Assembly (NCBI GenBank): GCA_032160165.1
Contig: JAVHWA010000173.1
Coordinates: 19,245-83,244, forward strand
DNA: 64,000 nt
Source of the DNA: QHXM01 sp032160165
GTDB taxonomy: Bacteria; Acidobacteriota; Blastocatellia; Pyrinomonadales; Pyrinomonadaceae
Direction of reading: 5' to 3'
The stretch's first letter is position 1; each line of letters starts with the position of its first letter. Position numbers and translations under genes: made by a program. The notes under the pieces were generated by a model that did not search any database, was not told the DNA's origin, and saw nothing but the letters and a program-made list of their open reading frames with translations. Below, piece by piece: positions 1 to 7,997 of the stretch.

Positions 1-911
1 GTTACGTTGACTGCCTCGCCAAATGATAAGCACTTGACGGGAATCATTGCCTGGTCATGATAGCACGCAATCACCGCGTCAAACTCCCCGCGCGAGGCGC
101 GCAGGAAGATTGTGTCGGCAGAAAAGGGGCCTCGCACGTCAATTCCATCCTGGCCATGACACGCTTCAACCGCGGGTAGAATCTCTGAAGACTCCTCGAT
201 ACCGAAGAGCCCGCCCTCAGCCCCGTGAGGGTTCAACGCTGCAACCGCTAAACGAGGCTTTTCAATGCCCCAGCGTTTGAGCTCTCGATGAGCGAGATGA
301 ACTATCCGCACGATTCGGTCGCGCTCGACCAATCGGATCGCCTCGGCCAGTGGAACATGTGTGGAAATGAGCACTACTCTCAGGTTGGCGGCGACGAAAG
401 CCATTGCATACTCTTCGGTGCTCGTCAGATGTGCAAGAAACTCGGTGTGGCCAGGGAAGCTGTATCCCCCAAGGAAGAGTGCCCTCTTATTGATGGGCGC
501 GGTGGCGATCGCATCAACGGATCCGGCGGCGCATAACTTGACGGCCGCTTCTATGTAGCCCGCAGCGGCTTTGCCGGCAGTCCCGGACTCGATTCCAGGT
601 TCGATATGCCCGTTGATGTTATCGAGATGAAAGATTACGGGTTCGGTGTACTCGTCATCTAATCGTTCGTCGAATCGAACGATATCGTAGCCGCACTGCA
701 AGTCCAGTGTCCGAGCTGTGTGAGCCAGCAGTTGCGCGTCGCCAATGATGACCGGGACACAGACGCGTCTGACTTCTTCTTCGGCCACCGCCTTGAGTAC
801 AACTTCGGGACCTATGCCGGCAGGGTCGCCCATCGTGATACCGATGCGCGGCAACCGAACTCTGTGGTGCGGCGTTGCGGCGTGGGATGAATTTTGCAAC
901 GTCTCAGTCAT
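1..911 (-). CDS. pdxA: 4-hydroxythreonine-4-phosphate dehydrogenase PdxA (3' part cut by window edge)
   Basis: PdxA oxidises 4-phosphohydroxy-L-threonine with NAD in the DXP-dependent vitamin B6 pathway; it is a cytosolic metal-dependent dimer. About 303 of the usual 330 or so residues are visible. The reverse strand reads ITMGDPAGIGPE near residue 26, the PdxA signature, followed by a GHTE histidine motif, NPHGAEGGLFG and CYHDQAMIPVK, which carry family metal and substrate ligands. The ATG at 911 precedes a short non-conserved leader of about 20 residues. It is the last visible gene of the minus-strand run after ftsZ and the Hfq-like gene, 76 bp downstream of the latter, and is probably co-transcribed. 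The C-terminus lies outside the window. Confidence 0.93.
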   Translation of the reverse strand, partial: MTETLQNSSHAATPHHRVRLPRIGITMGDPAGIGPEVVLKAVAEEEVRRVCVPVIIGDAQLLAHTARTLDLQCGYDIVRFDERLDDEYTEPVIFHLDNINGHIEPGIESGTAGKAAAGYIEAAVKLCAAGSVDAIATAPINKRALFLGGYSFPGHTEFLAHLTSTEEYAMAFVAANLRVVLISTHVPLAEAIRLVERDRIVRIVHLAHRELKRWGIEKPRLAVAALNPHGAEGGLFGIEESSEILPAVEACHGQDGIDVRGPFSADTIFLRASRGEFDAVIACYHDQAMIPVKCLSFGEAVNV

Positions 912-987
912 AACCAGACGCGACGGGTGAGGCGAATGTGGTAGTGAGCACCGGGAGACGCTTACCGACAGTCAATCGGGACTGGGC

Positions 988-1392
988 CTACTGTTCCGTC
1001 GGTCGCTCGTCAGCCTTGTACATGTACTTGATGTTGTGTTTGAGGAGAAGAAGATTAGGCGCCGACTTGCGATTAACCTTGAGTGCGCCCTTATCGTACC
1101 ACTCTATGGTACCTTCGATTTCCTCGCCATCCATTAAGACGATTATCATCGTTGTGTGGGCGTCGATCTGCTTCTTATAGTAAAAGATCTCAGCATTGGT
1201 TTCGATCGGCGGCGGCACACGTTTGCGCACCTGTACTGAGGCAGCGGACGACTGTGCCGGGCGTTGCGGCGCCGGAGCGCCCTCGCCATGACGCGGCCTG
1301 TCGCCGTTGTTGATGCGTTCTCTCTGCGGCGGCACGCCGCGTCCCCGGTCCTTAACTTCAGCGAGTGTAGTTCGTATGAGTTTGCGATTCAC
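988..1392 (-). CDS. hfq: Hfq/Sm-like RNA-binding protein with long basic N-terminal extension
   Basis: Residues 73-126 have the Sm fold pattern of the RNA chaperone Hfq: a helix, then DAHTTMIIVLMDGEEIEGTI (Sm1 region) and LLLLKHNIKYMYK, where KHN corresponds to the Hfq Sm2 Y-KHA motif. Hfq hexamers bind sRNA and mRNA. Unusually, about 65 residues precede the fold, rich in Arg and Pro and likely disordered; canonical Hfq has almost none. I chose the GTG at 1392 because AGAAGG lies 5 nt upstream; the open frame extends to 1539 but that leader is unlike protein. The gene sits between ftsZ and pdxA. The Sm2 motif is divergent, so a generic Sm-like protein is the alternative to true Hfq. Confidence 0.75.
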   Translation of the reverse strand: MNRKLIRTTLAEVKDRGRGVPPQRERINNGDRPRHGEGAPAPQRPAQSSAASVQVRKRVPPPIETNAEIFYYKKQIDAHTTMIIVLMDGEEIEGTIEWYDKGALKVNRKSAPNLLLLKHNIKYMYKADERPTEQ

Positions 1393-1448
1393 TGTGGCCT
1401 TCTGACCTCCACGATTTAAGAGGAAATGACGTGTGTGATTGGCGCTCA

Positions 1449-1475
1449 ACGCGCCCGAATGCATTCGGCACGCGT
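1449..1475 (-). promoter_or_regulatory. 27-nt imperfect palindrome in the hfq leader
   Basis: The core CCGAATGCATTCGG (1455-1468) is perfectly self-complementary and is flanked by ACGCG and CGCGT arms, giving a strong stem about 57 nt upstream of the hfq-like start. No U-tract follows, so it is less like a terminator than a leader hairpin or a dimeric-regulator operator. Hfq genes are often autoregulated through their leader; whether this one is cannot be told from the sequence. Confidence 0.45.
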
Positions 1476-1598
1476 CTGCACTGACGCGACCAATCAAAGA
1501 CAGCCCCCACAAGCTGCGGCTTATTGAGGAGAGCTGCAAAAAAATTTACCCGAGTAGAATTTCCTTTAAGGAATTGAGCACATACTACACCAAAGAAC

Positions 1599-1684
1599 GC
1601 AAAAGGTAAAAGTGAAAAGGCAAAAGTAAGAAGGATTTGTTTCTCCCTTCCCTTTTGCCTTTTACCTTTCTACTTTGCCTTGCT
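1599..1684 (-). repeat. Heptamer-repeat hairpin A (ftsZ-hfq spacer)
   Basis: Two purine-rich/pyrimidine-rich arms with a 7-bp period face each other: on the minus strand AAAGGTA-like units (AGGCAAA, GTAGAAA, GGTAAAA, GGCAAAA) run from just after the ftsZ stop, then the complementary CTTACTT, TTGCCTT, TTCACTT, TTACCTT units follow. The first unit begins 3 nt after the TGA. The arms pair imperfectly over about 35 bp with a short loop. Same architecture as seven other spacers in this window, with a different unit sequence. Confidence 0.85.
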
Positions 1685-2836
1685 TCAGTCTGCTTTCTTG
1701 CGAATGAAGGTGGGAACGTCCAGATCATCCGGCCGCCCTGGGTTAACAATCGGCCGCTGTAGATCATCGCCCGGGGTTCGCGTGTGTCGGTGCCCGGCCG
1801 AAGCCATGGCAGCGGCGGCGATCTGGCCGGAGTCGGCTGATTCCCTGTCAAACCCTGTCGCGATCACCGTGATCTTCATTTCGTCGCGCATCGATTCGTC
1901 AATGACGGCGCCGAAGATGATGTTCGCGTCTGCGTCGGCAGCTTCGCGGATGATGGAAGAGGCTTCATTGACTTCGAACAACGTAAGGTCTGGTCCACCC
2001 GTGATATTGATCAGCACGCCCTTCGCGCCTTCTATGGTCGCTTCCTCAAGCAGCGGCGACGAGATGGCCTGCTGTGTTGCCTCCATCGCTCGATGTTCTC
2101 CGCTCGCGCGGCCCGCACCCATTAGTGCTAGACCCATTCCCTGCATGATTGACTTGACGTCTGCGAAATCGAGATTGATGAGACCGGGAACCGTGATCAG
2201 ATCTGATATTCCCTGAACGGCCTGGCGCAGGACGTCATCCGCAACCCTGAAGGAATCTGAAAGCGACACTCCCTTCTCGACCGTATGAAGCAGTCTTTCG
2301 TTCGGGATGGTGATCACGGTATCGACGCATTCACGCAGCTCTCTCAGCCCCTGATCGGCCTGCATCATCCTGCGCCGTCCCTCGAAATGAAACGGCTTCG
2401 TCACAACGGCCACTGTCAAGGCGTTCAATTCGGTCGCCAGACTTGCGATGATCGGCGCCGCGCCCGTGCCTGTGCCCCCGCCAAGTCCGGTGGTGACAAA
2501 AACCATGTCCGCGCCTTCCAGCACCTCAATGATCTTCTCCGTGTCTTCGAGCGCTGCGTTGCGCCCAATGATCGGATCGGCGCCGGCCCCAAGGCCCTTG
2601 GTGAGCTTGCCGCCGAGTTGGATTTTGATCGGTGCCCGCGAGCGCTTGAGCGCTTGAAGGTCTGTGTTCGCGACCAGGAACTCGATGCCTTCGATCCCGG
2701 CTTCGATCATGCGATTGACCGCATTGCCTCCGCCTCCGCCGACGCCAATGACTTTAATGCGCGCGCCTGTTATCGGCGGATCGTCGTCTATAAAAATATT
2801 AATCCCGTTGGCCGGTTGACGGTCCGGTGTCATCAT
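1685..2836 (-). CDS. ftsZ: Cell division protein FtsZ
   Basis: FtsZ is the tubulin-like GTPase that forms the Z-ring at midcell. The 383-residue protein has the glycine-rich G1 loop VGGGGGNAV (32-40), the tubulin signature GGGTGTG (119-125), the TKPFHFEGRRR segment and the T7-loop NLDFADV (221-227) whose Asp completes GTP hydrolysis. It ends with DDLDVPTFIRKKAD, the conserved tail that binds FtsA. The ATG at 2836 is followed by a second ATG; AGGAG and GAGGAA lie just upstream and fit either. It is the last division gene of the dcw run, 138 bp after ftsA. Identification is secure. Confidence 0.98.
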   Translation of the reverse strand: MMTPDRQPANGINIFIDDDPPITGARIKVIGVGGGGGNAVNRMIEAGIEGIEFLVANTDLQALKRSRAPIKIQLGGKLTKGLGAGADPIIGRNAALEDTEKIIEVLEGADMVFVTTGLGGGTGTGAAPIIASLATELNALTVAVVTKPFHFEGRRRMMQADQGLRELRECVDTVITIPNERLLHTVEKGVSLSDSFRVADDVLRQAVQGISDLITVPGLINLDFADVKSIMQGMGLALMGAGRASGEHRAMEATQQAISSPLLEEATIEGAKGVLINITGGPDLTLFEVNEASSIIREAADADANIIFGAVIDESMRDEMKITVIATGFDRESADSGQIAAAAMASAGHRHTRTPGDDLQRPIVNPGRPDDLDVPTFIRKKAD

Positions 2837-2974
2837 TTAACTTCCTCTCTCCTGGCAGCCGGGTGCGGCTGCGGAAGCACGTTGTGCGGTTATGTTGGGC
2901 TCTGCGCGCCGGGGACAACTAAATATTGCGGACTACATCTTGTGCCGGCTGGCGCGGCAGCATACAACAACTTG

Positions 2975-4237
2975 TCAGAAAATACTACTAAAACGATTTC
3001 GAAACTTCGAGACAAAATGCGTGAGCCGGCCGGTTGAGCCCCGTTTGCCCGCGCCAATACGCGCATCCGCAGTCAAAGCGCGCTGAGTCACCAACGATAA
3101 TCCTGCCGCGGCGGCCCAGACAGGACTCTGAATATCTTCGATCAGGCCGCCGAACCGATCTCTTTCGGGATAACCAAGCCGGACAGGAGCATCGAATACC
3201 TGCTCCGCAATCTCAGCCATCCCCCCCAGTAACGAGCCGCCGCCGGTCAAGACCACTCCACTCGACAATTGCCTTTCCCAGCCTGAGTCTCGTATCTCGT
3301 CTGCCACCTGCATCAAAACCTCCTCAGCTCGCGGTTGGAGGATGTCGCAAAGTATTTGCCTTGAGATTTGACGTGGACCTCTGCCGCCTACTGATGGAAC
3401 TTCGACCAACTCTCCGCGGTCCATCTCATTCAGTGAAGCACTGTAAGCAGTACCCACCGTCCGCTTGATCTTTTCAGCTTCGGGGATTGGTGTGCGGAGT
3501 CCGAAGGCGATGTCGTTGGTAAAATGCGAGCCGCCAAGCGCGAAAACCGCCGTGTGCTGAACTGCCCCCCTCTGGTAAATAACCAGCCCTGTCGTCTCCG
3601 CTCCGATGTCGACCAGCGCCGCGCCGAACTCTTTGTCGTCTTCCGTCAACGAAGCCTCGGCCGCAGCCAGTTGTTCGAGCACCATGTCGGCGACAACCAG
3701 ACCGGACCGGTTAACCGCATTGATGGCGTTTTGCCTGGCAGTGACCGGACTGGTAACGATGTGGACTTTGACGGCGAGCCTGGCCCCAATCATCCCAACG
3801 GGATCATTTATCCCATCCTGATCATCAACTATGAATTCCTGTGGCAAGCGGTCCACGATCTCGCGACCGGCAGGAAGTTGAATGGCGCATGCCGAATCAA
3901 TCGCACGGCGGACGTCATCAGCTGTGATCTCTCGGTCGCGTCCCGAGACGGCGACAATCGCCTGGCCGTTAAAACCCATGATGTGCGAGCCGGCGAGATT
4001 GATTGTGACTTCTTCAGCTTCCAGACCGCTCATTCTCTCCGCTTCTTCCACAGCTTTCTTTATGGCTTCGACTGCCGCGTCCGGATTGACGATGACTCCC
4101 TTGCGTAGCCCGCGCGACTCAGCCTCGCCGATTCCCACGATATCAAGAGAGCCGCCGTCACCGGCCTCGCCGACGATACACGTCACCTTGCTGGTGCCGA
4201 TATCAAGTCCAACTGTGTGTGAAGCTCTCTTGGCCAT
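2975..4237 (-). CDS. ftsA: Cell division protein FtsA
   Basis: FtsA is the actin-like ATPase that anchors FtsZ filaments to the membrane. The 420-residue sequence has the phosphate-1 motif VGLDIGTSKV near residues 9-18, the SHS2-containing 1C domain, an ATPase phosphate-2 motif (ALVDIGAETTGL) and VVLTGGGSLLGG. The C-terminus, GRLTHFVSKFRNRFSSIF, is an amphipathic basic helix of the type that serves as FtsA's membrane-targeting sequence. It lies between ftsQ and ftsZ as in most dcw clusters. The whole 90-bp spacer to ftsQ is filled by a heptamer-repeat hairpin. Confidence 0.97.
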   Translation of the reverse strand: MAKRASHTVGLDIGTSKVTCIVGEAGDGGSLDIVGIGEAESRGLRKGVIVNPDAAVEAIKKAVEEAERMSGLEAEEVTINLAGSHIMGFNGQAIVAVSGRDREITADDVRRAIDSACAIQLPAGREIVDRLPQEFIVDDQDGINDPVGMIGARLAVKVHIVTSPVTARQNAINAVNRSGLVVADMVLEQLAAAEASLTEDDKEFGAALVDIGAETTGLVIYQRGAVQHTAVFALGGSHFTNDIAFGLRTPIPEAEKIKRTVGTAYSASLNEMDRGELVEVPSVGGRGPRQISRQILCDILQPRAEEVLMQVADEIRDSGWERQLSSGVVLTGGGSLLGGMAEIAEQVFDAPVRLGYPERDRFGGLIEDIQSPVWAAAAGLSLVTQRALTADARIGAGKRGSTGRLTHFVSKFRNRFSSIF

Positions 4238-4245
4238 AGTTAGCT

Positions 4246-4327
4246 CAGTTATGAGTTATGAGTTTTGAGTTAAGAGTTAAGAGTTTTCGCCATGAACTCA
4301 AAACTCATAACTCATAACTCAAAACTG
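4246..4327 (-). repeat. Heptamer-repeat hairpin B (ftsQ-ftsA spacer), 25-bp perfect arms
   Basis: Direct GAGTTAT / GAGTTTT / GAGTTAA units (six on one arm, four to five on the other) are arranged head to head. Positions 4247-4271 and 4295-4319 are exact reverse complements over 25 bp. On the transcribed strand the array starts immediately after the ftsQ TGA and ends 9 nt before the ftsA start, so it is the entire spacer and would place a stable RNA hairpin just upstream of the ftsA start. Confidence 0.95.
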
Positions 4328-5458
4328 TCACTCCCCCACTCGTCGAGGCCGGCTCTCAGCCACGGGCTCGGGCGGTGTCTTTTCTTTCCTGCTTTTATCC
4401 TTCTTCTCCGGCTCTTTCTTCCTCGGGGTCACTTCCTGCCTGCTTCCTTCTTTCTCCTTCGCCTTCCGGCTCTCGGTCACAGGTTTTGGCGTCACGCGAG
4501 CGGTAGTCTTTACACTCTCAAACTCAGGTCCGCTTTCATCGTGGCTTCGACTATCAAAGTTGGGAGCGTTTTGGCTTAGCCCGATGATCGCGCTCTTGCT
4601 TTCAATGCCCTGCGCCACGTTAACGTGCAGGATGTACGGTCCGATCGCGGTGTTGCGGTGCTTATCCAGCGTAACCAGCGCGGATTCGAGCCGATTGCCG
4701 AAATCCTCCTTGCCAAGCTGGATCTCGATCTGAGAGTCGTCCCCGGTCAGTTGCGCGCGAACGTCGCGCATATCATTGAGATTGACCTCGCTGACGCGAC
4801 GGCTGATTCCGCTGGCTTCCCAACTGCGAGTCATCTCCAGAAACTTCTGCAAGCGTTCACGATTCTCGGCCCGCGCCGCTTCAGTTCCGGATTCGTCCCA
4901 ACCACGCATGAAAATCTGGTCGCTTGGCGACGCCGCGCCCAGATTTACACCTTCGTCATCAACCCAAAGAAATTTTCCTGCGGAGGTTCTTACGATCGCG
5001 CGCGGTTCGCGCTCGACAACACGCACGCGCAGGCCATCGGGCAGCACTCGCGAGACGATCGCCTCCCGCACCCAGGCGACATTCCGCAACTCCCTGCTCA
5101 TCGCGCGAAGGTCGGCGCGCCACACACCCGTCTCGGCGACTCCCTTGCGAACGATTGCCCGGATCTCATCGGTCGAAGCTCGCGACGCTCCGCTTATGTC
5201 GACTCCGCGGGCCTGGAAGAACGAGGCTGAAGCTGCCGCGCGATAGCCCGCGAAGACCAGTAATCCGACGCCAATCGCCAGCGCGACCTTCCCTGCAGCA
5301 GGTAAGTAGGCCACGACCCGGCGCCAGCCGCTGCTCGCTGAACGGGAAGCACCCGAACCTCGATCGCGCCGCGCTGGTCGTTGCACAACTTCACCCGCGC
5401 GCCCTTTACCAGTGCCGCCGCGTCCGCCCCCTCGTGGTGTTATGACCTGATCTTTCAA
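4328..5458 (-). CDS. ftsQ: Cell division protein FtsQ (POTRA domain)
   Basis: FtsQ links early and late divisome proteins from the periplasmic side. The 376-residue protein has a 50-residue Gly/Arg-rich cytoplasmic N-terminus, one membrane helix (about 57-75), a POTRA domain starting at FFQARGVDISG (about 80-150) and an FtsQ/DivIB beta domain. The tail after about residue 300 is long, Lys/Glu/Pro-rich and low-complexity, which is unusual. The start is a TTG that overlaps the murB stop (TTGA), so translation is probably coupled; the exact start is uncertain because TTG is weak and the N-terminus is not conserved. Confidence 0.88.
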   Translation of the reverse strand: MKDQVITPRGGGRGGTGKGRAGEVVQRPARRDRGSGASRSASSGWRRVVAYLPAAGKVALAIGVGLLVFAGYRAAASASFFQARGVDISGASRASTDEIRAIVRKGVAETGVWRADLRAMSRELRNVAWVREAIVSRVLPDGLRVRVVEREPRAIVRTSAGKFLWVDDEGVNLGAASPSDQIFMRGWDESGTEAARAENRERLQKFLEMTRSWEASGISRRVSEVNLNDMRDVRAQLTGDDSQIEIQLGKEDFGNRLESALVTLDKHRNTAIGPYILHVNVAQGIESKSAIIGLSQNAPNFDSRSHDESGPEFESVKTTARVTPKPVTESRKAKEKEGSRQEVTPRKKEPEKKDKSRKEKTPPEPVAESRPRRVGE

Positions 5459-6456
5459 GGATTGTTGTCCTCTTCGTCTTTCTCCGATTCAGGAGCTTCG
5501 TCGGGCGCTTCGGCACGCCACAGTTCGACTTCATACTCGAGCTCGATCCCTTTTTCTCTCCGCATGCGTTCCCGGATTTCCTCCGCCAGTGCGAGAGCAT
5601 CAGACGCCTTTGCGTTCTCCCCTTCGGTGACTATGAAATTCGCATGCACCGGAGAAATTACGGCGCCGCCGCGTCGCGTTCCCTTCATCCCCATCTCATC
5701 GATCATCTTTCCCGTGCCGATTCCACTGCCCGGCGGATTCTTGAAAAAGCATCCAGCCGACCTTGAGCTGTGAGGTTGCGTCGCAAGCCGCTGGTTCTTT
5801 GCCTCAAGCATTCGCGCTCCGATCTTTTCGGGATCGTCCGGACGCAGATGAAGCGACGCGCCAAGCAACAGTTCGCCATCTCGAAACGAGGTGTGCCTGT
5901 AGTCCCACTTGATCTCGGTTCCGGGAACTTCAACCACCCGTCCTTCGCGAGCTACGCGCACCACCTCGGTGACGTTACCGATCTCGTGCCCATACGCTCC
6001 CGCGTTCATCCAAAGTGCCCCGCCAACGGTCCCGGGGATTCCACCCAATCCTTCGATTCCTGCAAGGCCGCGGCGCCCTGCATCAATGCATAAGCGAGGC
6101 AGCGAGTATCCGGCGCTGATACTGACGTGCTCTCCATCAAAGCGGGCCTCTCCTTTGAGTTCCTTCAAGCTCAAGACTACGTAGTGATGATCCGCGTCAT
6201 CCGCGAGTACGTTGCTTCCCGAGCCAAGAGCACGCCATGCAATGCCGCCCTGATCGAGCTCAAAGACGATCGCTGCCGCTTCCTCTTCGGTAACAGGCGA
6301 GATCACCCAGTCGATCGCTCCACCCACGCGCAATGACGTTAATTCTGCAAAGCGGCGCCCGCGCTCAGCGCGCACACCCAGGCGCGCCGCGATCTCTTCA
6401 ATCGCCGCGTCACGCATTTGAAGCGTTAACTCTTTTTTTGCTTCGCCTATTACCAT
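5455..6456 (-). CDS. murB: UDP-N-acetylmuramate dehydrogenase MurB
   Basis: MurB is the FAD enzyme that reduces UDP-GlcNAc-enolpyruvate to UDP-MurNAc. About 333 residues. The FAD-binding fold shows TSLRVGGAIDW, ALGSGSNVLADD, and GLGGIPGTVGGALWMNAGAYG; the catalytic serine lies in SAGCFFKNPPGSGIG and the catalytic glutamate region in HANFIVTEGENAKA. I prefer the ATG at 6456 over the TTG one codon earlier. It overlaps ftsQ by 4 nt and follows murC by about 50 nt, the common murC-murB-ftsQ order. Confidence 0.96.
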   Translation of the reverse strand: MVIGEAKKELTLQMRDAAIEEIAARLGVRAERGRRFAELTSLRVGGAIDWVISPVTEEEAAAIVFELDQGGIAWRALGSGSNVLADDADHHYVVLSLKELKGEARFDGEHVSISAGYSLPRLCIDAGRRGLAGIEGLGGIPGTVGGALWMNAGAYGHEIGNVTEVVRVAREGRVVEVPGTEIKWDYRHTSFRDGELLLGASLHLRPDDPEKIGARMLEAKNQRLATQPHSSRSAGCFFKNPPGSGIGTGKMIDEMGMKGTRRGGAVISPVHANFIVTEGENAKASDALALAEEIRERMRREKGIELEYEVELWRAEAPDEAPESEKDEEDNNP

Positions 6457-6508
6457 CAAGGTCTGAACGCTATTGGTTGCCGTTGTCTATACCAACCGTG
6501 TCGGATTC

Positions 6509-7915
6509 TCAATTTGTGCTGGCTGCTGCTTCACCTTTGGCGCGCAGCAGCGCGAGGACTTCTTCCCCCGCTCGATGAACTGTTCCCGCCCCAAGTGTGA
6601 TGAACATATCTCCCTCGCAAAGTTGATCGCGCAGGATTTCCGGCGCGCCTTCGAGCGGTCCGATGTACTGCACATTCTTATGCCCATAACGCTTAATCGC
6701 ATCGGTCAATGCCGTCGAGGTGACACCTTCGATGGGGTCTTCGCTCGCCGCATAGATGTCCGTAAGATAGACAACATCAGCGTTGTTGAAAGACCTGGCA
6801 AATTCTTCCATCTGGTCCTGCGTACGGCTGTAACGATGCGGCTGGAAAAGCACCACGATGCGGCGGCCGGCTGACCCGATCTTGGCCGCGGCCAGCGTGG
6901 CCTTGATCTCAGTGGGGTGATGTCCGTAATCATCGACCACCAATACACCTGCTTCCTCACCCTTGAACTGAAAGCGCCGATCGGCATTGGTGAATTCGGA
7001 GAGCGCCGTTGAGATCTGGTCGAAAGGGATCCTCAGTTCAAATCCGACCGCGATGGCCGCGAGCGCGTTGTAAACATTGTGAAGTCCGGGCGCTCTGAGG
7101 TGAACATCGCCAACCACTTCGCTTCCTCGCCAGACGGTGAAAGTAGACCCATATGCATCGTCGAAGTGAATGGCGTGCGCCGAAACGTCAGCCTGCGCGC
7201 TCAATCCGTAAGTAATCCTCCGGCGCTTAATGTGGGGGATCACCGCCTGAACGTGCGGATCATCCAGGCAGAGGATGGCAGCGCCGTAGAACGGGACCTT
7301 GTTGACGAATTGCGAGAAGCATTCACGGACGTCATCCATGTCGTTGTAATGGTCCATGTGCTCGCGATCGATGTTCGTCACGATGGCGATGGTCGGCGTT
7401 AACATTAGAAATGAGCGATCGCTCTCGTCAGCTTCGACCACGATCAGATCGCTCTTGCCTATCCTCGCATTCGAGCCAAATGCTTTGACGACGCCACCGA
7501 CTACCACGGTGGGGTCGAGCTTTGCATATCCGAGCACGGTCGCAACCATCGAGGTAGTGGTTGTCTTTCCGTGCGATCCTGCAACTGCGACGGAATGAGG
7601 CTTGAGCCGCATCAATTCGGCCAGCATCTCTGCTCGCGGGATGACAGGAATCGAACGTTGCCTTGCCTCGATGATTTCCGGATTGTCCTCGCGTACGGCG
7701 GTCGAGCGAACGACTACGTCGGCGTCGGCGATGTTCTCGGCTTTGTGTCCAATGGTGAGTTCCACGCCAATTGCGACCAATCGCTGAGTCACTTCGGAGC
7801 TCTTCAGGTCGGAGCCGGACACTCTAAACCCTGAATTGATCAAGACCTCGGCGATCCCGGACATGCCGATACCGCCAATGCCGACAAAATGTATGTGTTC
7901 TATCGTGCGAAACAT
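6509..7915 (-). CDS. murC: UDP-N-acetylmuramate--L-alanine ligase MurC
   Basis: MurC adds L-Ala to UDP-MurNAc, the first stem-peptide step. The 468-residue sequence has the N-terminal Rossmann loop GIGGIGMSGIAE (12-23), the Mur ligase P-loop GSHGKTTT (113-120), the central NIDREHMDHY segment and the C-terminal VVDDYGHHPTEI, a MurC-specific histidine pair. Length is typical. It lies between murG and murB in the dcw run; a heptamer-repeat hairpin fills the spacer from the murG stop to this start. Confidence 0.97.
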   Translation of the reverse strand: MFRTIEHIHFVGIGGIGMSGIAEVLINSGFRVSGSDLKSSEVTQRLVAIGVELTIGHKAENIADADVVVRSTAVREDNPEIIEARQRSIPVIPRAEMLAELMRLKPHSVAVAGSHGKTTTTSMVATVLGYAKLDPTVVVGGVVKAFGSNARIGKSDLIVVEADESDRSFLMLTPTIAIVTNIDREHMDHYNDMDDVRECFSQFVNKVPFYGAAILCLDDPHVQAVIPHIKRRRITYGLSAQADVSAHAIHFDDAYGSTFTVWRGSEVVGDVHLRAPGLHNVYNALAAIAVGFELRIPFDQISTALSEFTNADRRFQFKGEEAGVLVVDDYGHHPTEIKATLAAAKIGSAGRRIVVLFQPHRYSRTQDQMEEFARSFNNADVVYLTDIYAASEDPIEGVTSTALTDAIKRYGHKNVQYIGPLEGAPEILRDQLCEGDMFITLGAGTVHRAGEEVLALLRAKGEAAASTN

Positions 7916-7920
7916 AGCTA

Positions 7921-7997
7921 AAAGATGTTAGATGTCAGAGGCTGGAGGTTAGTAACTAAAGACTGCTCTGCTAACCTCTAACCTCTAACCTCTAACC
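7921..7997 (-). repeat. Heptamer-repeat hairpin C (inside murG 3' end / murG-murC spacer)
   Basis: On the transcribed strand GGTTAGA is repeated almost perfectly four times, then after a 17-nt loop come diverged inverse units TAACCTC, CAGCCTC, TGACATC, TAACATC. The first units encode the last residues of MurG (LVRG) and supply its TAG stop at 7985-7987. The array reaches to within 6 nt of the murC start. Confidence 0.92.

Noticed and set aside
2285..4108. Long plus-strand open frames opposite ftsZ and ftsA
   Set aside because: They are antisense shadows of well-identified genes with high-GC codon use, lack motifs and ribosome sites, and have low-complexity translations.
4246..4327. Heptamer arrays considered as CRISPR or as rho-independent terminators
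   Set aside because: The unit is 7 bp with no spacers, so not CRISPR. There is no U-tract and essential downstream genes (ftsA, murC, mraY) must be transcribed through them, so they are not simple terminators.
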